A DNA stretch of 27,505 bases from CAMLQK01 sp035478775 (GCA_035478775.1 DATIJG010000015.1:1-27505); one strand, 5' to 3'; shown: positions 13,818 through 21,458, numbered from the stretch's first letter. The notes: a model not told the origin generated them from the sequence alone. Numbers and translations: made by a program.

Positions 13818-14492
13818 TTAGAGGCGGGGTAGTAGGGTCCTTATTTCTGTCACGTCATTAATAATGTGTCTCACCTGTAAATCTTCTGCCTGTTCACGGT
13901 TAAGCTGTCCAGTCAGCACTACAATAGGCTCGACACCGGCATTTCTGGCCATCAGCACATCGTTTGCCGCGTCGCCAACGAATACAGCATTTTCGGGTGC
14001 AACCTTTTGCGTTTCAAGGATGCTATTTAACATGTACGGGTGCGGCTTGGCGTGGCTCATGTCATCAAGGTCATAAATAGTTACTATCTGCGAAAAGATA
14101 TTTTCTGGAAAGTTGAAACGAGGCAAAACCCGTTCCTTTAAGATTTTTGGGTGCCCGCCGGTAGCAACTGCAAGTTTGTAATCTTCCGCCAAGTCGCTTA
14201 CAAGTTGCTGGCTGCCGGGTACAACTTCCAAACAGTTAGTAAACGTGTCGCCGAAAAAATGCCCTTCGTAGAGCTCAATCGCTTTAGATACTTTTTCGGG
14301 ATACTCGCGTAGCAAGTCTTGCAATTGGGCGGCATGTCCAGCTCCCCACTTAGATCTAATACGCCTATTCTCTTCTTCGGGATCAAGATTAGCTTCTACG
14401 CCAACTAAAGCCTCATGGTAACAGGCATAATAGCCTTGCGTGGAACCGAGTGTAAAAACATCATCCCAGTCTAGGCCGACTAACTCTATCAT
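13818..14492 (-). CDS. HAD-superfamily phosphatase
   Basis: This protein of about 224 residues is a haloacid dehalogenase-type phosphatase with a helical cap. Motif I is GLDWDDVFT (nucleophile Asp and acid/base Asp), motif II is probably VATGG, the motif III lysine is in AKPHP, and motif IV is FVGDAANDV. These resemble phosphoglycolate phosphatase or beta-phosphoglucomutase-type enzymes, but the substrate cannot be told. I chose ATG 14492; GTG 14498 is in frame and equally near a TATGAT -10 box (14504-14509), so the transcript has a leader of at most a few nt and no ribosome site. The gene is bracketed by the two copies of a ~95-bp repeat and ends at its own terminator. Confidence 0.88.
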   Translation of the reverse strand: MIELVGLDWDDVFTLGSTQGYYACYHEALVGVEANLDPEEENRRIRSKWGAGHAAQLQDLLREYPEKVSKAIELYEGHFFGDTFTNCLEVVPGSQQLVSDLAEDYKLAVATGGHPKILKERVLPRFNFPENIFSQIVTIYDLDDMSHAKPHPYMLNSILETQKVAPENAVFVGDAANDVLMARNAGVEPIVVLTGQLNREQAEDLQVRHIINDVTEIRTLLPRL

Positions 14493-14514
14493 AGACACAC
14501 TGTATCATACCCTG

Positions 14515-14608
14515 CCAGGCTCGAACTAAAATAACAGAGGTAGTTTTGTAAAATAAAAATCCGAGACTTTGATCTCGGATTTTTATATCTGTTGAATAAT
14601 TTTGGTGG
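14515..14608. repeat. Imperfect direct repeat, copy B (tRNA-Phe 3' end and terminator)
   Basis: Partner of 13681-13775, offset about 833 bp. It covers the last bases of tRNA-Phe, its trailer and terminator, and sequence just upstream of the HAD gene. See the finding for possible origins. Confidence 0.85.
14551..14580 (-). terminator. Terminator of tRNA-Phe
   Basis: On the minus strand ATCCGAGA (14573-14580) pairs perfectly with TCTCGGAT (14559-14566) around a 6-nt loop, flanked by A and T runs. It lies about 22 nt beyond the tRNA 3' end. Confidence 0.85.
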
Positions 14609-14678
14609 CTCCTCCCAGACTCGAACTGGGGACACAAGGCTCTTCAGGCCTCTGCTCTACCAACTGAGCTAAAGAGCC
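14603..14678 (-). tRNA. tRNA-Phe (anticodon GAA)
   Basis: A full cloverleaf is present: acceptor GGCTCTT with AGGAGCC (one G-T pair), D-arm GCTC...GAGC, anticodon arm GAGGC-CTGAAGA-GCCTT with anticodon GAA, T-arm CCCAG-TTCGAGT-CTGGG, discriminator A and encoded CCA. Confidence 0.97.
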
Positions 14679-14686
14679 GATCAGCT

Positions 14687-14725
14687 AGTAACAGCGGTTA
14701 TTATAGCCCAATTACCGCTGTTACT
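14687..14725. promoter_or_regulatory. tRNA-Phe promoter inside a 12-bp inverted repeat
   Basis: The promoter on the minus strand is TTGAGT (14723-14728) and TATAAT (14700-14705) with 17 bp between. Perfect 12-bp arms AGTAACAGCGGT (14687-14698) and ACCGCTGTTACT (14714-14725) enclose the -10 box and spacer and touch the -35. The stop codon of the next gene begins in the right arm. The palindrome could be an operator or an mRNA 3'-end hairpin; it has no T-run. Confidence 0.7.
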
Positions 14726-15288
14726 CAAGGCTTATTGTTTTGCCTTTTATTATTTATTGCAGCCTCTAGCGGAAGGGCAAGAGCCACAAGGGCGCCACCT
14801 ACAATAACAAACCCAACCGCAGACGCTGCCGCCCCACTAATAGTGTCGTCGTTTTCGCTGTGAACCGCCGACCCCTCTTGCAGGGCGATATAATCGCTTA
14901 CCGATGTTATTGGGTCGCTTACAGCCATTTTATCAGCGCCAATTGGGTCGCCGCCGGGCACACCTTTTTCCATGCAGTTATCGAGCGCTTGGGTAATAAT
15001 GTTTTGGTGGCCAACAGCAGCTACACACTCTTGGACTGTTGTAACTTTGCCGCGCGCTATTTCGCTCGTATGCGAGCCTAAAAAGTGGCCCGTAACCGCA
15101 CCACCGCCAATTATAGCCGCAAAGATACCAGCACTCGCCACGGCCTCACCGGGGACGCGTAATTGCCGATTTTCTCTTGGCTTCGCCAGCGGTTTAGGGG
15201 GTTCTTCAATTATCGGATAATGCCCATACGTTTCTGCAAATGAATAGCTTTCACCACCATTTGCTGTAGCTTTCCTAATTTTTCGCAT
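14725..15288 (-). CDS. Two-helix membrane protein of unknown function
   Basis: This 187-residue protein has a cytoplasmic Pro/basic N-terminal region (EEPPKPLAKPRENR). A first hydrophobic helix lies near 48-70 (AVASAGIFAAIIGGGAVTGHFL), then an ~80-residue loop with two cysteines (QECVAAV and DNCMEKG, possibly a disulfide), then a second helix near 152-176 (AVGFVIVGGALVALALPL) and a short basic tail. The predicted topology is both ends inside, loop outside. ATG 15288 is preceded by AGGA at about 8 nt. No family is recognised. It ends in TGA, evidence that TGA is a stop here. It follows the trehalase gene on the same strand after 76 nt, so co-transcription is possible. Confidence 0.7.
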   Translation of the reverse strand: MRKIRKATANGGESYSFAETYGHYPIIEEPPKPLAKPRENRQLRVPGEAVASAGIFAAIIGGGAVTGHFLGSHTSEIARGKVTTVQECVAAVGHQNIITQALDNCMEKGVPGGDPIGADKMAVSDPITSVSDYIALQEGSAVHSENDDTISGAAASAVGFVIVGGALVALALPLEAAINNKRQNNKP

Positions 15289-15364
15289 GTCGGGCTTCCT
15301 CTTGTATAGTAGGCCAAGGATAGCAGCATTAGCGGGCGGAAGAAACAGTTAAAAACACAACGCC

Positions 15365-16666
15365 TTACATGAACGGTGCGCCGATGTGCGTATTTCCGTC
15401 GATAAACTCCTGACACAAGCGTTCAAACACGGCGTTCGTCCAGCCAAAACCGGTTTGCGATGGATACACACCTTTAGCGGGCGGTTTATCCGGTGAAACC
15501 ACGTTGTATTTTTCTAAGAATTCGCCGTGCGCATCATACCAATCGAGGTTTGCACGCAGCCACTTCATTGCAATACGGCGCGCATCCTCGTTATAGCCAT
15601 AGCGCTGCAAGCCTTTAATGACCAAAAAATGCAGCGGTGCCCATCCGTTAGGGTACGCCCATTGAGTTGGCATTGAACCGGGCATATAATTGCCGAGCGG
15701 CAAACTGTCGGTGGTCGCTAAGCCGCCTTTTTGTTCAAAACGGCGCAGCGCTTTTACTAAGGCTTGCGCTTCCTGCCCGTCAGCCATACCAGCCCATAGG
15801 GGGTAATATGCTGCCAGTGAGCTGACATTGCCGCGGCGTTCCTTTACATAATTGTAATCGTAATACAAGCCTTTGCCCTGTTCCCACATCAGTTCGTTCA
15901 TGGTACGTTTGCGGGCATGGGCGGCTTTTTCCCAGGTATGCATGTCACCTTTATCACCCAAAATACGTGCTGCGCGGGCAAAGTCGCTTTCATATTTATA
16001 GAGCAACGCGTTAAGGTCGCAGGGCAAATAATTGAGCGCGTGACGATTAAAGCGCGGGGTCATATCCCAGCCGCTTTCGGTTTCGGCGATGTCGTTAAGG
16101 TAGTTGAAATCGTAGTAACGGCTTAAACCCCGGTACACTTGGCGGGCGTTGGGTTTGCGTGTACCCATCCATACCGTTTCATATTCTTGCTTGGCAACTT
16201 TTATTTTTTCTTCTAGCCAGTCTTTATCGAGGTTGTAGGCATAATACAAGTCAAATATGAAGCTGCTCAGAAATGGCGGCTGTGAGCGGCTAAGGTAATA
16301 CATTTGCGATCCGTTCGGGATAATTCGGAAGCGGTTGAACATGCTAATAAAATCTTCAAGGATGCCCATAACCAGGTCTTTGTGGTCGGCGTCGAGCATG
16401 CCTTGTATCATGAAATAGCTGTCCCAGTAATAGAGTTCGTTGTAGTCAAACTCATGGCCCTCAGCGTGCGACGGCACCAGATAGGGCTTTGGCACGCCGA
16501 TGAGGCTATCGGTATCCTTGGGGTTGTAGCGCTCCAATTTCGGCCAATAAGCCTTAATGTAATTGCGCGCCGCTAACACGTCTTCAGCGGTCAGATCTTT
16601 CGATTTGCGAAACAGCTGAAAACGATGTTTACCTTCGGTGGCTATTTTTTTGGCTTTCTGCAACAT
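15365..16666 (-). CDS. Alpha,alpha-trehalase, glycoside hydrolase family 37
   Basis: This enzyme splits trehalose to two glucose molecules by an inverting mechanism. The 433 residues show the GH37 signatures: FDYNELYYWDSYF near 73, IPNGSQMYYLSRSQPPFL near 116, AETESGWDMTPRF with the likely general acid D201, QWAYPNGWAPLHFL near 335, EKYNV with the likely base E385, and GFGWTNAVF near 406. It has no signal peptide, so it should act in the cytoplasm like TreF rather than in a periplasm. It is shorter than the ~550-residue E. coli enzymes. The ribosome site is poor (AGG abuts the ATG). In a reduced CPR genome it suggests trehalose is imported from a host or environment as carbon source; that is inference. 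Confidence 0.95.
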   Translation of the reverse strand: MLQKAKKIATEGKHRFQLFRKSKDLTAEDVLAARNYIKAYWPKLERYNPKDTDSLIGVPKPYLVPSHAEGHEFDYNELYYWDSYFMIQGMLDADHKDLVMGILEDFISMFNRFRIIPNGSQMYYLSRSQPPFLSSFIFDLYYAYNLDKDWLEEKIKVAKQEYETVWMGTRKPNARQVYRGLSRYYDFNYLNDIAETESGWDMTPRFNRHALNYLPCDLNALLYKYESDFARAARILGDKGDMHTWEKAAHARKRTMNELMWEQGKGLYYDYNYVKERRGNVSSLAAYYPLWAGMADGQEAQALVKALRRFEQKGGLATTDSLPLGNYMPGSMPTQWAYPNGWAPLHFLVIKGLQRYGYNEDARRIAMKWLRANLDWYDAHGEFLEKYNVVSPDKPPAKGVYPSQTGFGWTNAVFERLCQEFIDGNTHIGAPFM

Positions 16667-16743
16667 CCTACTTCTAGGTTAGGCCAATATAAGCACTATG
16701 GCAACGGTCAAAATGCCCAAAAAAGAGTAATTACTACATCAAT

Positions 16744-16831
16744 TTGTATTTTTAGGTAAGGTATTGTATGATTCTATATTTGGCTAGCTTCTTAATTCTT
16801 GTAGACAAAACTTTACCTGTCAGGGTATACT
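16744..16831 (+). promoter_or_regulatory. Tandem promoters for the RRM protein gene
   Basis: P1 is TTGTAT (16744-16749) and TATGAT (16767-16772), 17 bp apart. P2 is TAGACA (16802-16807) and TATACT (16826-16831), 18 bp apart. P2 predicts a start near 16838 and an untranslated leader of about 130 nt. The rest of the trehalase-RRM gap holds no gene. Confidence 0.55.
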
Positions 16832-16967
16832 GTGCTTGCTAGGAAGTGCTGCTCTGTTTCGAAAAGCGTCCGAGTACCAATTAAATAACTATACTTCAGG
16901 GGTAGCACGCAGCCAACAGTTTTCAAGTGTTTGCCAGCGACCTCTACCACATCTTAAGGAGAAAAAG

Positions 16968-17303
16968 ATGGCACATAAACTGTTTGTTGGCGGCTTGCCG
17001 TACTCAACTACTGACGATCAACTTCGTGAATTATTCGAAGCAATCGGTGAAGTCGAATCAGCGCAAGTTATTGTCGACCGCGACACTAACCGCTCAAAAG
17101 GCTTCGGTTTTGTAACCATGGTAGCAGACGACGACGCGCAAAAGGCAATCAGCGAACTCGACGGTAAAGACTTTGAAGGTCGCCGCCTTGCCGTAAACGA
17201 AGCTCGCCCTAAGGAACCACGTTCTGGTGGTTTTGGTGGCGGCCAGGGTGGCGGCCAACGCCGCGACCGCGACAACAACTTTGGTGGCGGCCGCCGTTAC
17301 TAA
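16968..17303 (+). CDS. Glycine-rich RRM RNA-binding protein
   Basis: This 111-residue single-RRM protein binds single-stranded RNA, resembling the cyanobacterial Rbp family. RNP2 is KLFVGGLPY (residues 4-12) and RNP1 is KGFGFVTM, followed by a Gly/Arg/Asn-rich tail (GGFGGGQGGGQRRDRDN...) that can also contact RNA. The frame is open from 16836, but ATG 16968 has a near-ideal AAGGAG site 6 nt upstream and begins exactly at the RRM fold. It lies beside, and converges on, a DEAD-box helicase. Together they suggest RNA-structure handling, as in cold-shock responses. The ~130-nt leader may carry post-transcriptional control. A strong terminator follows. Confidence 0.93.
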   Translation: MAHKLFVGGLPYSTTDDQLRELFEAIGEVESAQVIVDRDTNRSKGFGFVTMVADDDAQKAISELDGKDFEGRRLAVNEARPKEPRSGGFGGGQGGGQRRDRDNNFGGGRRY

Positions 17304-17322
17304 AAGCCATCACTAGAGATGC

Positions 17323-17363
17323 AGAGAAAGTACCGGGCATTTGCCCGGTACTTTCTCTTTTTA
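17323..17363 (+). terminator. Terminator of the RRM gene
   Basis: A perfect 16-bp stem (17323-17338 with 17343-17358) around an ATTT loop, with a T-run after it. Confidence 0.93.
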
Positions 17364-17386
17364 TATGCATTTTGAAAGCCTGTAAT

Positions 17387-17435
17387 AAAAAACAGCACAG
17401 CTAAACGTATGGTTTCTTATGCGTTTAGCTGTGCT
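17387..17435 (-). terminator. Terminator of the DEAD-box helicase gene
   Basis: Perfect 14-bp arms AGCACAGCTAAACG (17394-17407) and CGTTTAGCTGTGCT (17422-17435). On the minus strand they are followed by GTTTTTTATTAC, about 40 nt after the helicase stop. Confidence 0.85.
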
Positions 17436-17474
17436 TTAGTTTTCTAGGCTAGCTTGTTGCTTTTATGCACAGGC

Positions 17475-18728
17475 TTACCAGCGGCCACGATATGGCTTGC
17501 GGCCACGCTGCGGCGCACTTTGCGCTTCGGCACCGTGCGGCACAAAGGTGAGCGCATAGCCCACGCGCCCTGCACGTCCGGTGCGGCCAATACGGTGCAC
17601 GTAATCTTCGTACGACTGCGGTGTGGAGTAGTTAATAACATGCGTTATGTCATCGACGTCGATCCCGCGGGCAGCAACATCAGTCGCCACCAAAACACTA
17701 ACGTCGTTGCGCTTAAAGCGGTTCATAGCACGCTGGCGTTGCGCTTGGTTTTTGCCGCCGTGGATGGCATCTACCTTAAAACCACGCACCAAAAGCTCTT
17801 CAAACAACCGCTCTACACTGCGCTGAGTTTCGTCGAAAATGATAACTTTCGCGACTTGCTCGCCGTTCAAAATGTCGTGCAGCTGGTCGATCTTGTCGGC
17901 CTCACGCTGGTAGCGCACAACGTCTTGGTTGACGTTTTCGCTGGTTTCGCCTGTCTTAACAGATATAGTCTGCGGCTCGCTCAAGAAACCATTGATAAGT
18001 TCTTTGATTTTACCGTCCAGCGTTGCTGAAAAGAAGAACGACTGGCGCGCTTCGTTGAGTTCGTCCAAGATAAAGCGAATGTCGTTAATGAAGCCCATGT
18101 CGAGCATACGATCGACCTCATCGAGCACTGCGATGTTGAAGTTTTCAAGCTTCAGCGTGCCACGCTCAATGTGGTCTTTAATACGGCCAGGCGTACCAAT
18201 TACCATGCGCGGGTTAGCCCGGAGATCACGCAACTGCGTGCCCATAGAAGTACCACCGATAAGAAGAGCACCGAAAAAGCCTGCACGGCGGCCAAGTACG
18301 CGGCACTCATCTTCAATTTGCTGGGCGAGTTCGCGAGTAGGCGCCATAATTAAGGCGCGGGCGTTTTCATCGGCCATAAGCCGGTGCAGTACTGGCAGCG
18401 CAAAAGCAGCAGTCTTGCCCGTGCCGGTGTTGGCGATGCCTACAATATCGTGGCCATTAAGCGCCAATGAAATAGTTTTATCCTGGATTGGCGTAGGGCG
18501 TTCAAACCCGATACGCACCAAATTAGCCTGCAGTAATTCGTGCAAGTCGAAGTCGGCGAACATATTTTCAGGCTCGTACGCTTCTATAGTTGTGGGGCGC
18601 GCAACGCGCACAAACTTAGCAGGATCGATGTAATCCTTCTTAAATGCTGGCTTGCGGCTCCGCGTAGGCGACCTAAAATGAGACTGACGTCCTGCCTGAG
18701 CTGGTCGCCTTTGTGAATAGTTTGACAT
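17475..18728 (-). CDS. DEAD-box RNA helicase
   Basis: This 417-residue ATP-dependent RNA helicase has a basic N-terminal extension (SQRRPAQAGRQ) before the two RecA domains. The motifs are in order: Q motif GFERPTPIQ (74-82), Walker A ANTGTGKT, PTRELAQQ, TPGR, motif II as DEVD (203-206) rather than DEAD, SAT (234-236), then VLVATDVAARGID and HRIGRTGR in domain 2, with a short Arg-rich tail. The Ala-to-Val change in motif II keeps the catalytic acids. The open frame reaches 18857, but ATG 18728 is preceded by AAGGG at 5 nt and lies downstream of a promoter (18761-18769). Likely roles are ribosome assembly or mRNA unwinding at low temperature, matching the adjacent RRM gene. Confidence 0.95.
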   Translation of the reverse strand: MSNYSQRRPAQAGRQSHFRSPTRSRKPAFKKDYIDPAKFVRVARPTTIEAYEPENMFADFDLHELLQANLVRIGFERPTPIQDKTISLALNGHDIVGIANTGTGKTAAFALPVLHRLMADENARALIMAPTRELAQQIEDECRVLGRRAGFFGALLIGGTSMGTQLRDLRANPRMVIGTPGRIKDHIERGTLKLENFNIAVLDEVDRMLDMGFINDIRFILDELNEARQSFFFSATLDGKIKELINGFLSEPQTISVKTGETSENVNQDVVRYQREADKIDQLHDILNGEQVAKVIIFDETQRSVERLFEELLVRGFKVDAIHGGKNQAQRQRAMNRFKRNDVSVLVATDVAARGIDVDDITHVINYSTPQSYEDYVHRIGRTGRAGRVGYALTFVPHGAEAQSAPQRGRKPYRGRW

Positions 18729-18760
18729 AAAAACCCTTTTTGTAACTTTTGATCTAGCGA

Positions 18761-18769
18761 ATTGTAGCA
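18761..18769 (-). promoter_or_regulatory. Extended -10 promoter of the helicase gene
   Basis: TGCTACAAT on the minus strand, identical to the motif before the 2H and pcrA genes. The predicted leader is about 26 nt and includes the ribosome site. The stretch 18770-19000 between the divergent genes is AT-rich and shows no gene. Confidence 0.6.
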
Positions 18770-19004
18770 ATGATCGGAGTACAAAGGATATCGAGAACTC
18801 GTGTTCATCAAAACAATTAACTATATTGTAATATCTTATGAAGGCCATGTCAACCATTAAAATATACTTTTTATACTACACACAACAGATGTATCATCTT
18901 TCAATAATTAAATGGAACATCACAACCCTTTAAAACATAAGCAAAATCGGAGTTCCGCCCTTGTTGCCGCCTTTGAGCACAGTTAAATAAATTTTGAAAT
19001 AAAA

Positions 19005-19033
19005 TTGCTACGAACCGCAAGGTATGCTATTAT
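19005..19033 (+). promoter_or_regulatory. Promoter of the PfkB kinase gene
   Basis: TTGCTA (19005-19010) and TATTAT (19028-19033) with a 17-bp spacer. The predicted start is near 19040, about 35 nt before the start codon. Confidence 0.65.
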
Positions 19034-19074
19034 TTCCCGGTCAATAATTTTCTCTTTTTATGTAGGAGATGTGT

Positions 19075-20136
19075 ATGTCGCACGAAAAGTTGGTTGTGGG
19101 TTGGGTTGGTGCGCCCCTGCCAGATAGTCATTTAAATGAAACTGCCGAACCGTGGCCGAGCCATAAAACAGGCGACAAAATCTTATTCGATCCAGCCGCC
19201 GACGGGCCTTACCTAGACCAGCTGCATAGCGGACAATATGTCATTCATTTCGGCGGGAACTCCCATAATGCCGCCGTCGCAAACGCTTCCGATAGCCGTT
19301 TCGAAGTCCATGAGCTTTGGGCCAAAGGCAAAAGCCCCGAAGCCGAGGCGATCGAAAGGGATATGGTGCAACGTGGCATCATAAGCCATTCCGTGTTTAG
19401 TATTAACCACCAAAATGGCGGCAGCTTTGTAAAGGCGATGGATGGCGACCGAGGCATTGTAACCATGCCTCGCACGCCATTACATGAAACCATTAAACCA
19501 CAGCATGTCCGCGACTTCTTGCGCATCCGCGGTTTGGGTGCCGTAGGTATCTCATCGCTGAAGTCACCCGAACTAAACGCCGTTATGGCCAAAGAGCTGA
19601 GCCACGTGCATGCCGAACGCCGCAAGCTTGGCCTCGCCGATTTGTTCACAGCTCACAACCCCGGCAGCGGTGAATTTAAGGCAGGCTTGCTCGAAACATG
19701 GGGCACATACCGCCACTCACTAGTTGTTGGCAACCGCGATGAATTCAATGATTTATATGGCGAAGACACCGCAGCGGTCCATGCCGAACATAACCTCGAA
19801 TACGCCGGCATGAGTGTCGTAAGCGATGGTATCCGCCCGCTACAAATTGCCTATGCACCGAACGTGTTGCGAGACAAGCCGCGTGGCGGCGCATTTGAGA
19901 TACCGACGTTAGCGCTCGATAAGTCGCAAGTAGTGGATACCACCGGTGCTGGCGACCGCTTGACCAGCGTTTTTACCTCTGCAACCTTCTATGCCCAGCA
20001 AACTGGCGAGCTTACAATCAAGCGTTTGGTACAGATTGCCGAGTTCGCGGCCATGGAAGCCGGCACCGTCATCCAACACTTGGGCGGGCATGGCGACAAG
20101 CCCTATCCAAAAAAGAGCACGTTAACATTAAGCTAA
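19075..20136 (+). CDS. PfkB/ribokinase-family carbohydrate kinase
   Basis: This 353-residue kinase phosphorylates a sugar or nucleoside from ATP. The first PfkB signature is GGNSHNAAVANA near 60-71, and the second is DTTGAGD (288-294), where D294 is the catalytic base and the GAG forms the anion hole. Residues after it read RLTSVF instead of the usual AFxAGF, and the N-terminal third is unusual, so the substrate cannot be assigned among ribokinase, fructokinase, adenosine kinase and similar enzymes. ATG 19075 is preferred because AGGAG lies 6 nt upstream; ATG 19069 abuts that site. It has its own promoter and converges on the methyltransferase gene. Confidence 0.88.
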   Translation: MSHEKLVVGWVGAPLPDSHLNETAEPWPSHKTGDKILFDPAADGPYLDQLHSGQYVIHFGGNSHNAAVANASDSRFEVHELWAKGKSPEAEAIERDMVQRGIISHSVFSINHQNGGSFVKAMDGDRGIVTMPRTPLHETIKPQHVRDFLRIRGLGAVGISSLKSPELNAVMAKELSHVHAERRKLGLADLFTAHNPGSGEFKAGLLETWGTYRHSLVVGNRDEFNDLYGEDTAAVHAEHNLEYAGMSVVSDGIRPLQIAYAPNVLRDKPRGGAFEIPTLALDKSQVVDTTGAGDRLTSVFTSATFYAQQTGELTIKRLVQIAEFAAMEAGTVIQHLGGHGDKPYPKKSTLTLS

Positions 20137-20176
20137 CTCGTAGGCCCTAAGGATACGCGCTGCCTAAGGGTTCTAG

Positions 20177-21097
20177 TTATGAGCTCACCACCTCTATTAA
20201 CGCAGCTCCGTCATTAGGTGCCTTATAGTACACAGCCTTGTACTTATCGTCAGTGTTTATTGTTACTTCGGCTACAGGTTGAGAAACCCTGAGCAAAGTG
20301 CCGGCTTTCTTTTGAATGGCCATGGTACAGAACGAATTCGACTTAACCGCAGGCCGATATCCATCTTGCCGATCACTTTCGCGCACAGCGGCAAAATTGA
20401 CACCTGTTTGCGACAGAGTTTCAAGCAGGTGTCCTGTGGGTGTTTCGTCATGCCTGCTGGTCATGTTCGAAGTCTCCGAATACCTTACCCGGTATGCCCA
20501 ATCATGTTCTGCGGCAATAAACACGACACCGTTATCAGCCAACTGGTTATACCAATTAGCTAGAGCCGCAAGCGGATTATTGAAATATTGTATGGACTCA
20601 ACTGAGGTAATAACGTTAGCTGGCGCAGGCAGCGTAACCGTTTCCGCGTCACTAATGAGCAGTTTCGGAGCATTTTCAGGTCTGGTTATTCCAGGAGTGA
20701 CACTTTCTAGATACTCGATTTCCTCTGCGGGAAGGTCTTCAAGCCCCCAGTCGAAAAGGTCTACGTTAGTCATTTGCAGCCACGGTTTTGCGCCCGGCAG
20801 GCGGGCAAGTTGCCTCATAGCCACCCCTCTGCCGCCGCCCATATCAACCCAGCTGAGTGGATGCTCCGGCTTACTTTCATGCAAGCCCCGTAAAACCGCC
20901 TTGAACAACACTTTTTCTTCGCGCGCCACAAATGGCTCTACAAAGTCAGCCATGGCACTGCCAAGGTGCCACGCTTCACCCGGGAAAATAGCACAGTTGT
21001 ACTCATAGAGCAGTCTGCTTCGCTGCTTATCGGCTTGAGCCGACGCTTGTTCGGTAAGTAAAGCCTCGTGACTGGGAGTCTCAAAACCAGCTGACAT
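20177..21097 (-). CDS. Class I SAM-dependent methyltransferase
   Basis: This 306-residue methyltransferase has a Rossmann fold. Motif I is WVDMGGGRGVAM near 83-94, an acidic strand TNVDLFDWGLEDL follows, then the motif II region LISDAETVTLPAPANVITSVESIQYFNNPLAAL and NGVVFIAAEHDW. The N-terminal ~75 residues and the C-terminal ~50 (ending EVTINTDDKYKAVYYKAP) are not typical of a named subfamily, so the substrate is unknown. The start ATG 21097 lies within the right arm of a 9-bp inverted repeat that also contains the -10 box and an AAGAAG ribosome-site-like loop; the leader is about 3 nt. Convergent with the kinase gene, with no clear terminator between them. Confidence 0.88.
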   Translation of the reverse strand: MSAGFETPSHEALLTEQASAQADKQRSRLLYEYNCAIFPGEAWHLGSAMADFVEPFVAREEKVLFKAVLRGLHESKPEHPLSWVDMGGGRGVAMRQLARLPGAKPWLQMTNVDLFDWGLEDLPAEEIEYLESVTPGITRPENAPKLLISDAETVTLPAPANVITSVESIQYFNNPLAALANWYNQLADNGVVFIAAEHDWAYRVRYSETSNMTSRHDETPTGHLLETLSQTGVNFAAVRESDRQDGYRPAVKSNSFCTMAIQKKAGTLLRVSQPVAEVTINTDDKYKAVYYKAPNDGAALIEVVSS

Positions 21098-21135
21098 AAT
21101 CTTCTTATTATGTCATGATTATGTTAAATAATCAA
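21092..21135 (-). promoter_or_regulatory. Promoter and palindrome over the methyltransferase start
   Basis: TTGATT (21130-21135) and CATAAT (21107-21112) are 17 bp apart on the minus strand. TGACATAAT-AAGAAG-ATTATGTCA (21092-21115) is a perfect 9-bp inverted repeat covering the -10 box, the AAGAAG and the start codon. It could be an operator or an RNA hairpin hiding the start. Confidence 0.55.
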
Positions 21136-21181
21136 TGCAGTACGCCAAGGCCGTAAAACCGCCTAATTGAAGATTGCCCCG

Positions 21182-21360
21182 TTACTTCTGAGCCACAAAC
21201 ACCATAAATTGTGGAATTTTGGGGTGTATCGCTGCGTAGTTTGGGTCAAAGCGCTCCGTTTCAGGACTAGTTTTTGGCTCCACAAAATCTAGCAACTTAA
21301 AATCGCCTTCACGAATGATACGCAAGTAATCTGAGATTGGCCTGTTCCCGCCTAAGGAGT
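21182..21360 (-). pseudogene. Fragment resembling the C-terminus of a methyltransferase
   Basis: The minus-strand frame encodes GGNRPISDYLRIIREGDFKLLDFVEPKTSP...HPKIPQFMVFVAQK. This has the look of the C-terminal end of a class I methyltransferase: an RP-L-x-Y-L helix, a G-F strand, a xxEP loop and a final P-x-F-hhhhA strand. The methyl-donor-binding half is absent. The frame continues to a GTG at 21421, but the extra 20 residues (INCRICSDNCRRN) look unrelated. No ribosome site is seen. I call it a gene remnant between the intact methyltransferase and tmRNA; a small functional protein of 79 residues is less likely. Confidence 0.45.
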
Positions 21361-21458
21361 TGCGGCGACAATTGTCTGAACAGATACGGCAGTTTATCAA
21401 ACTCTTTGTAAAAGTTGGCACCCCGCAAATTAGCCCTATTTACACCTTAGAGTCAAAC

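Noticed and set aside
20137..20176. Terminator between the kinase and methyltransferase genes
   Set aside because: CCCTAAGG and CCTAAGGG look similar but pair over only four bases, and no T-run follows.
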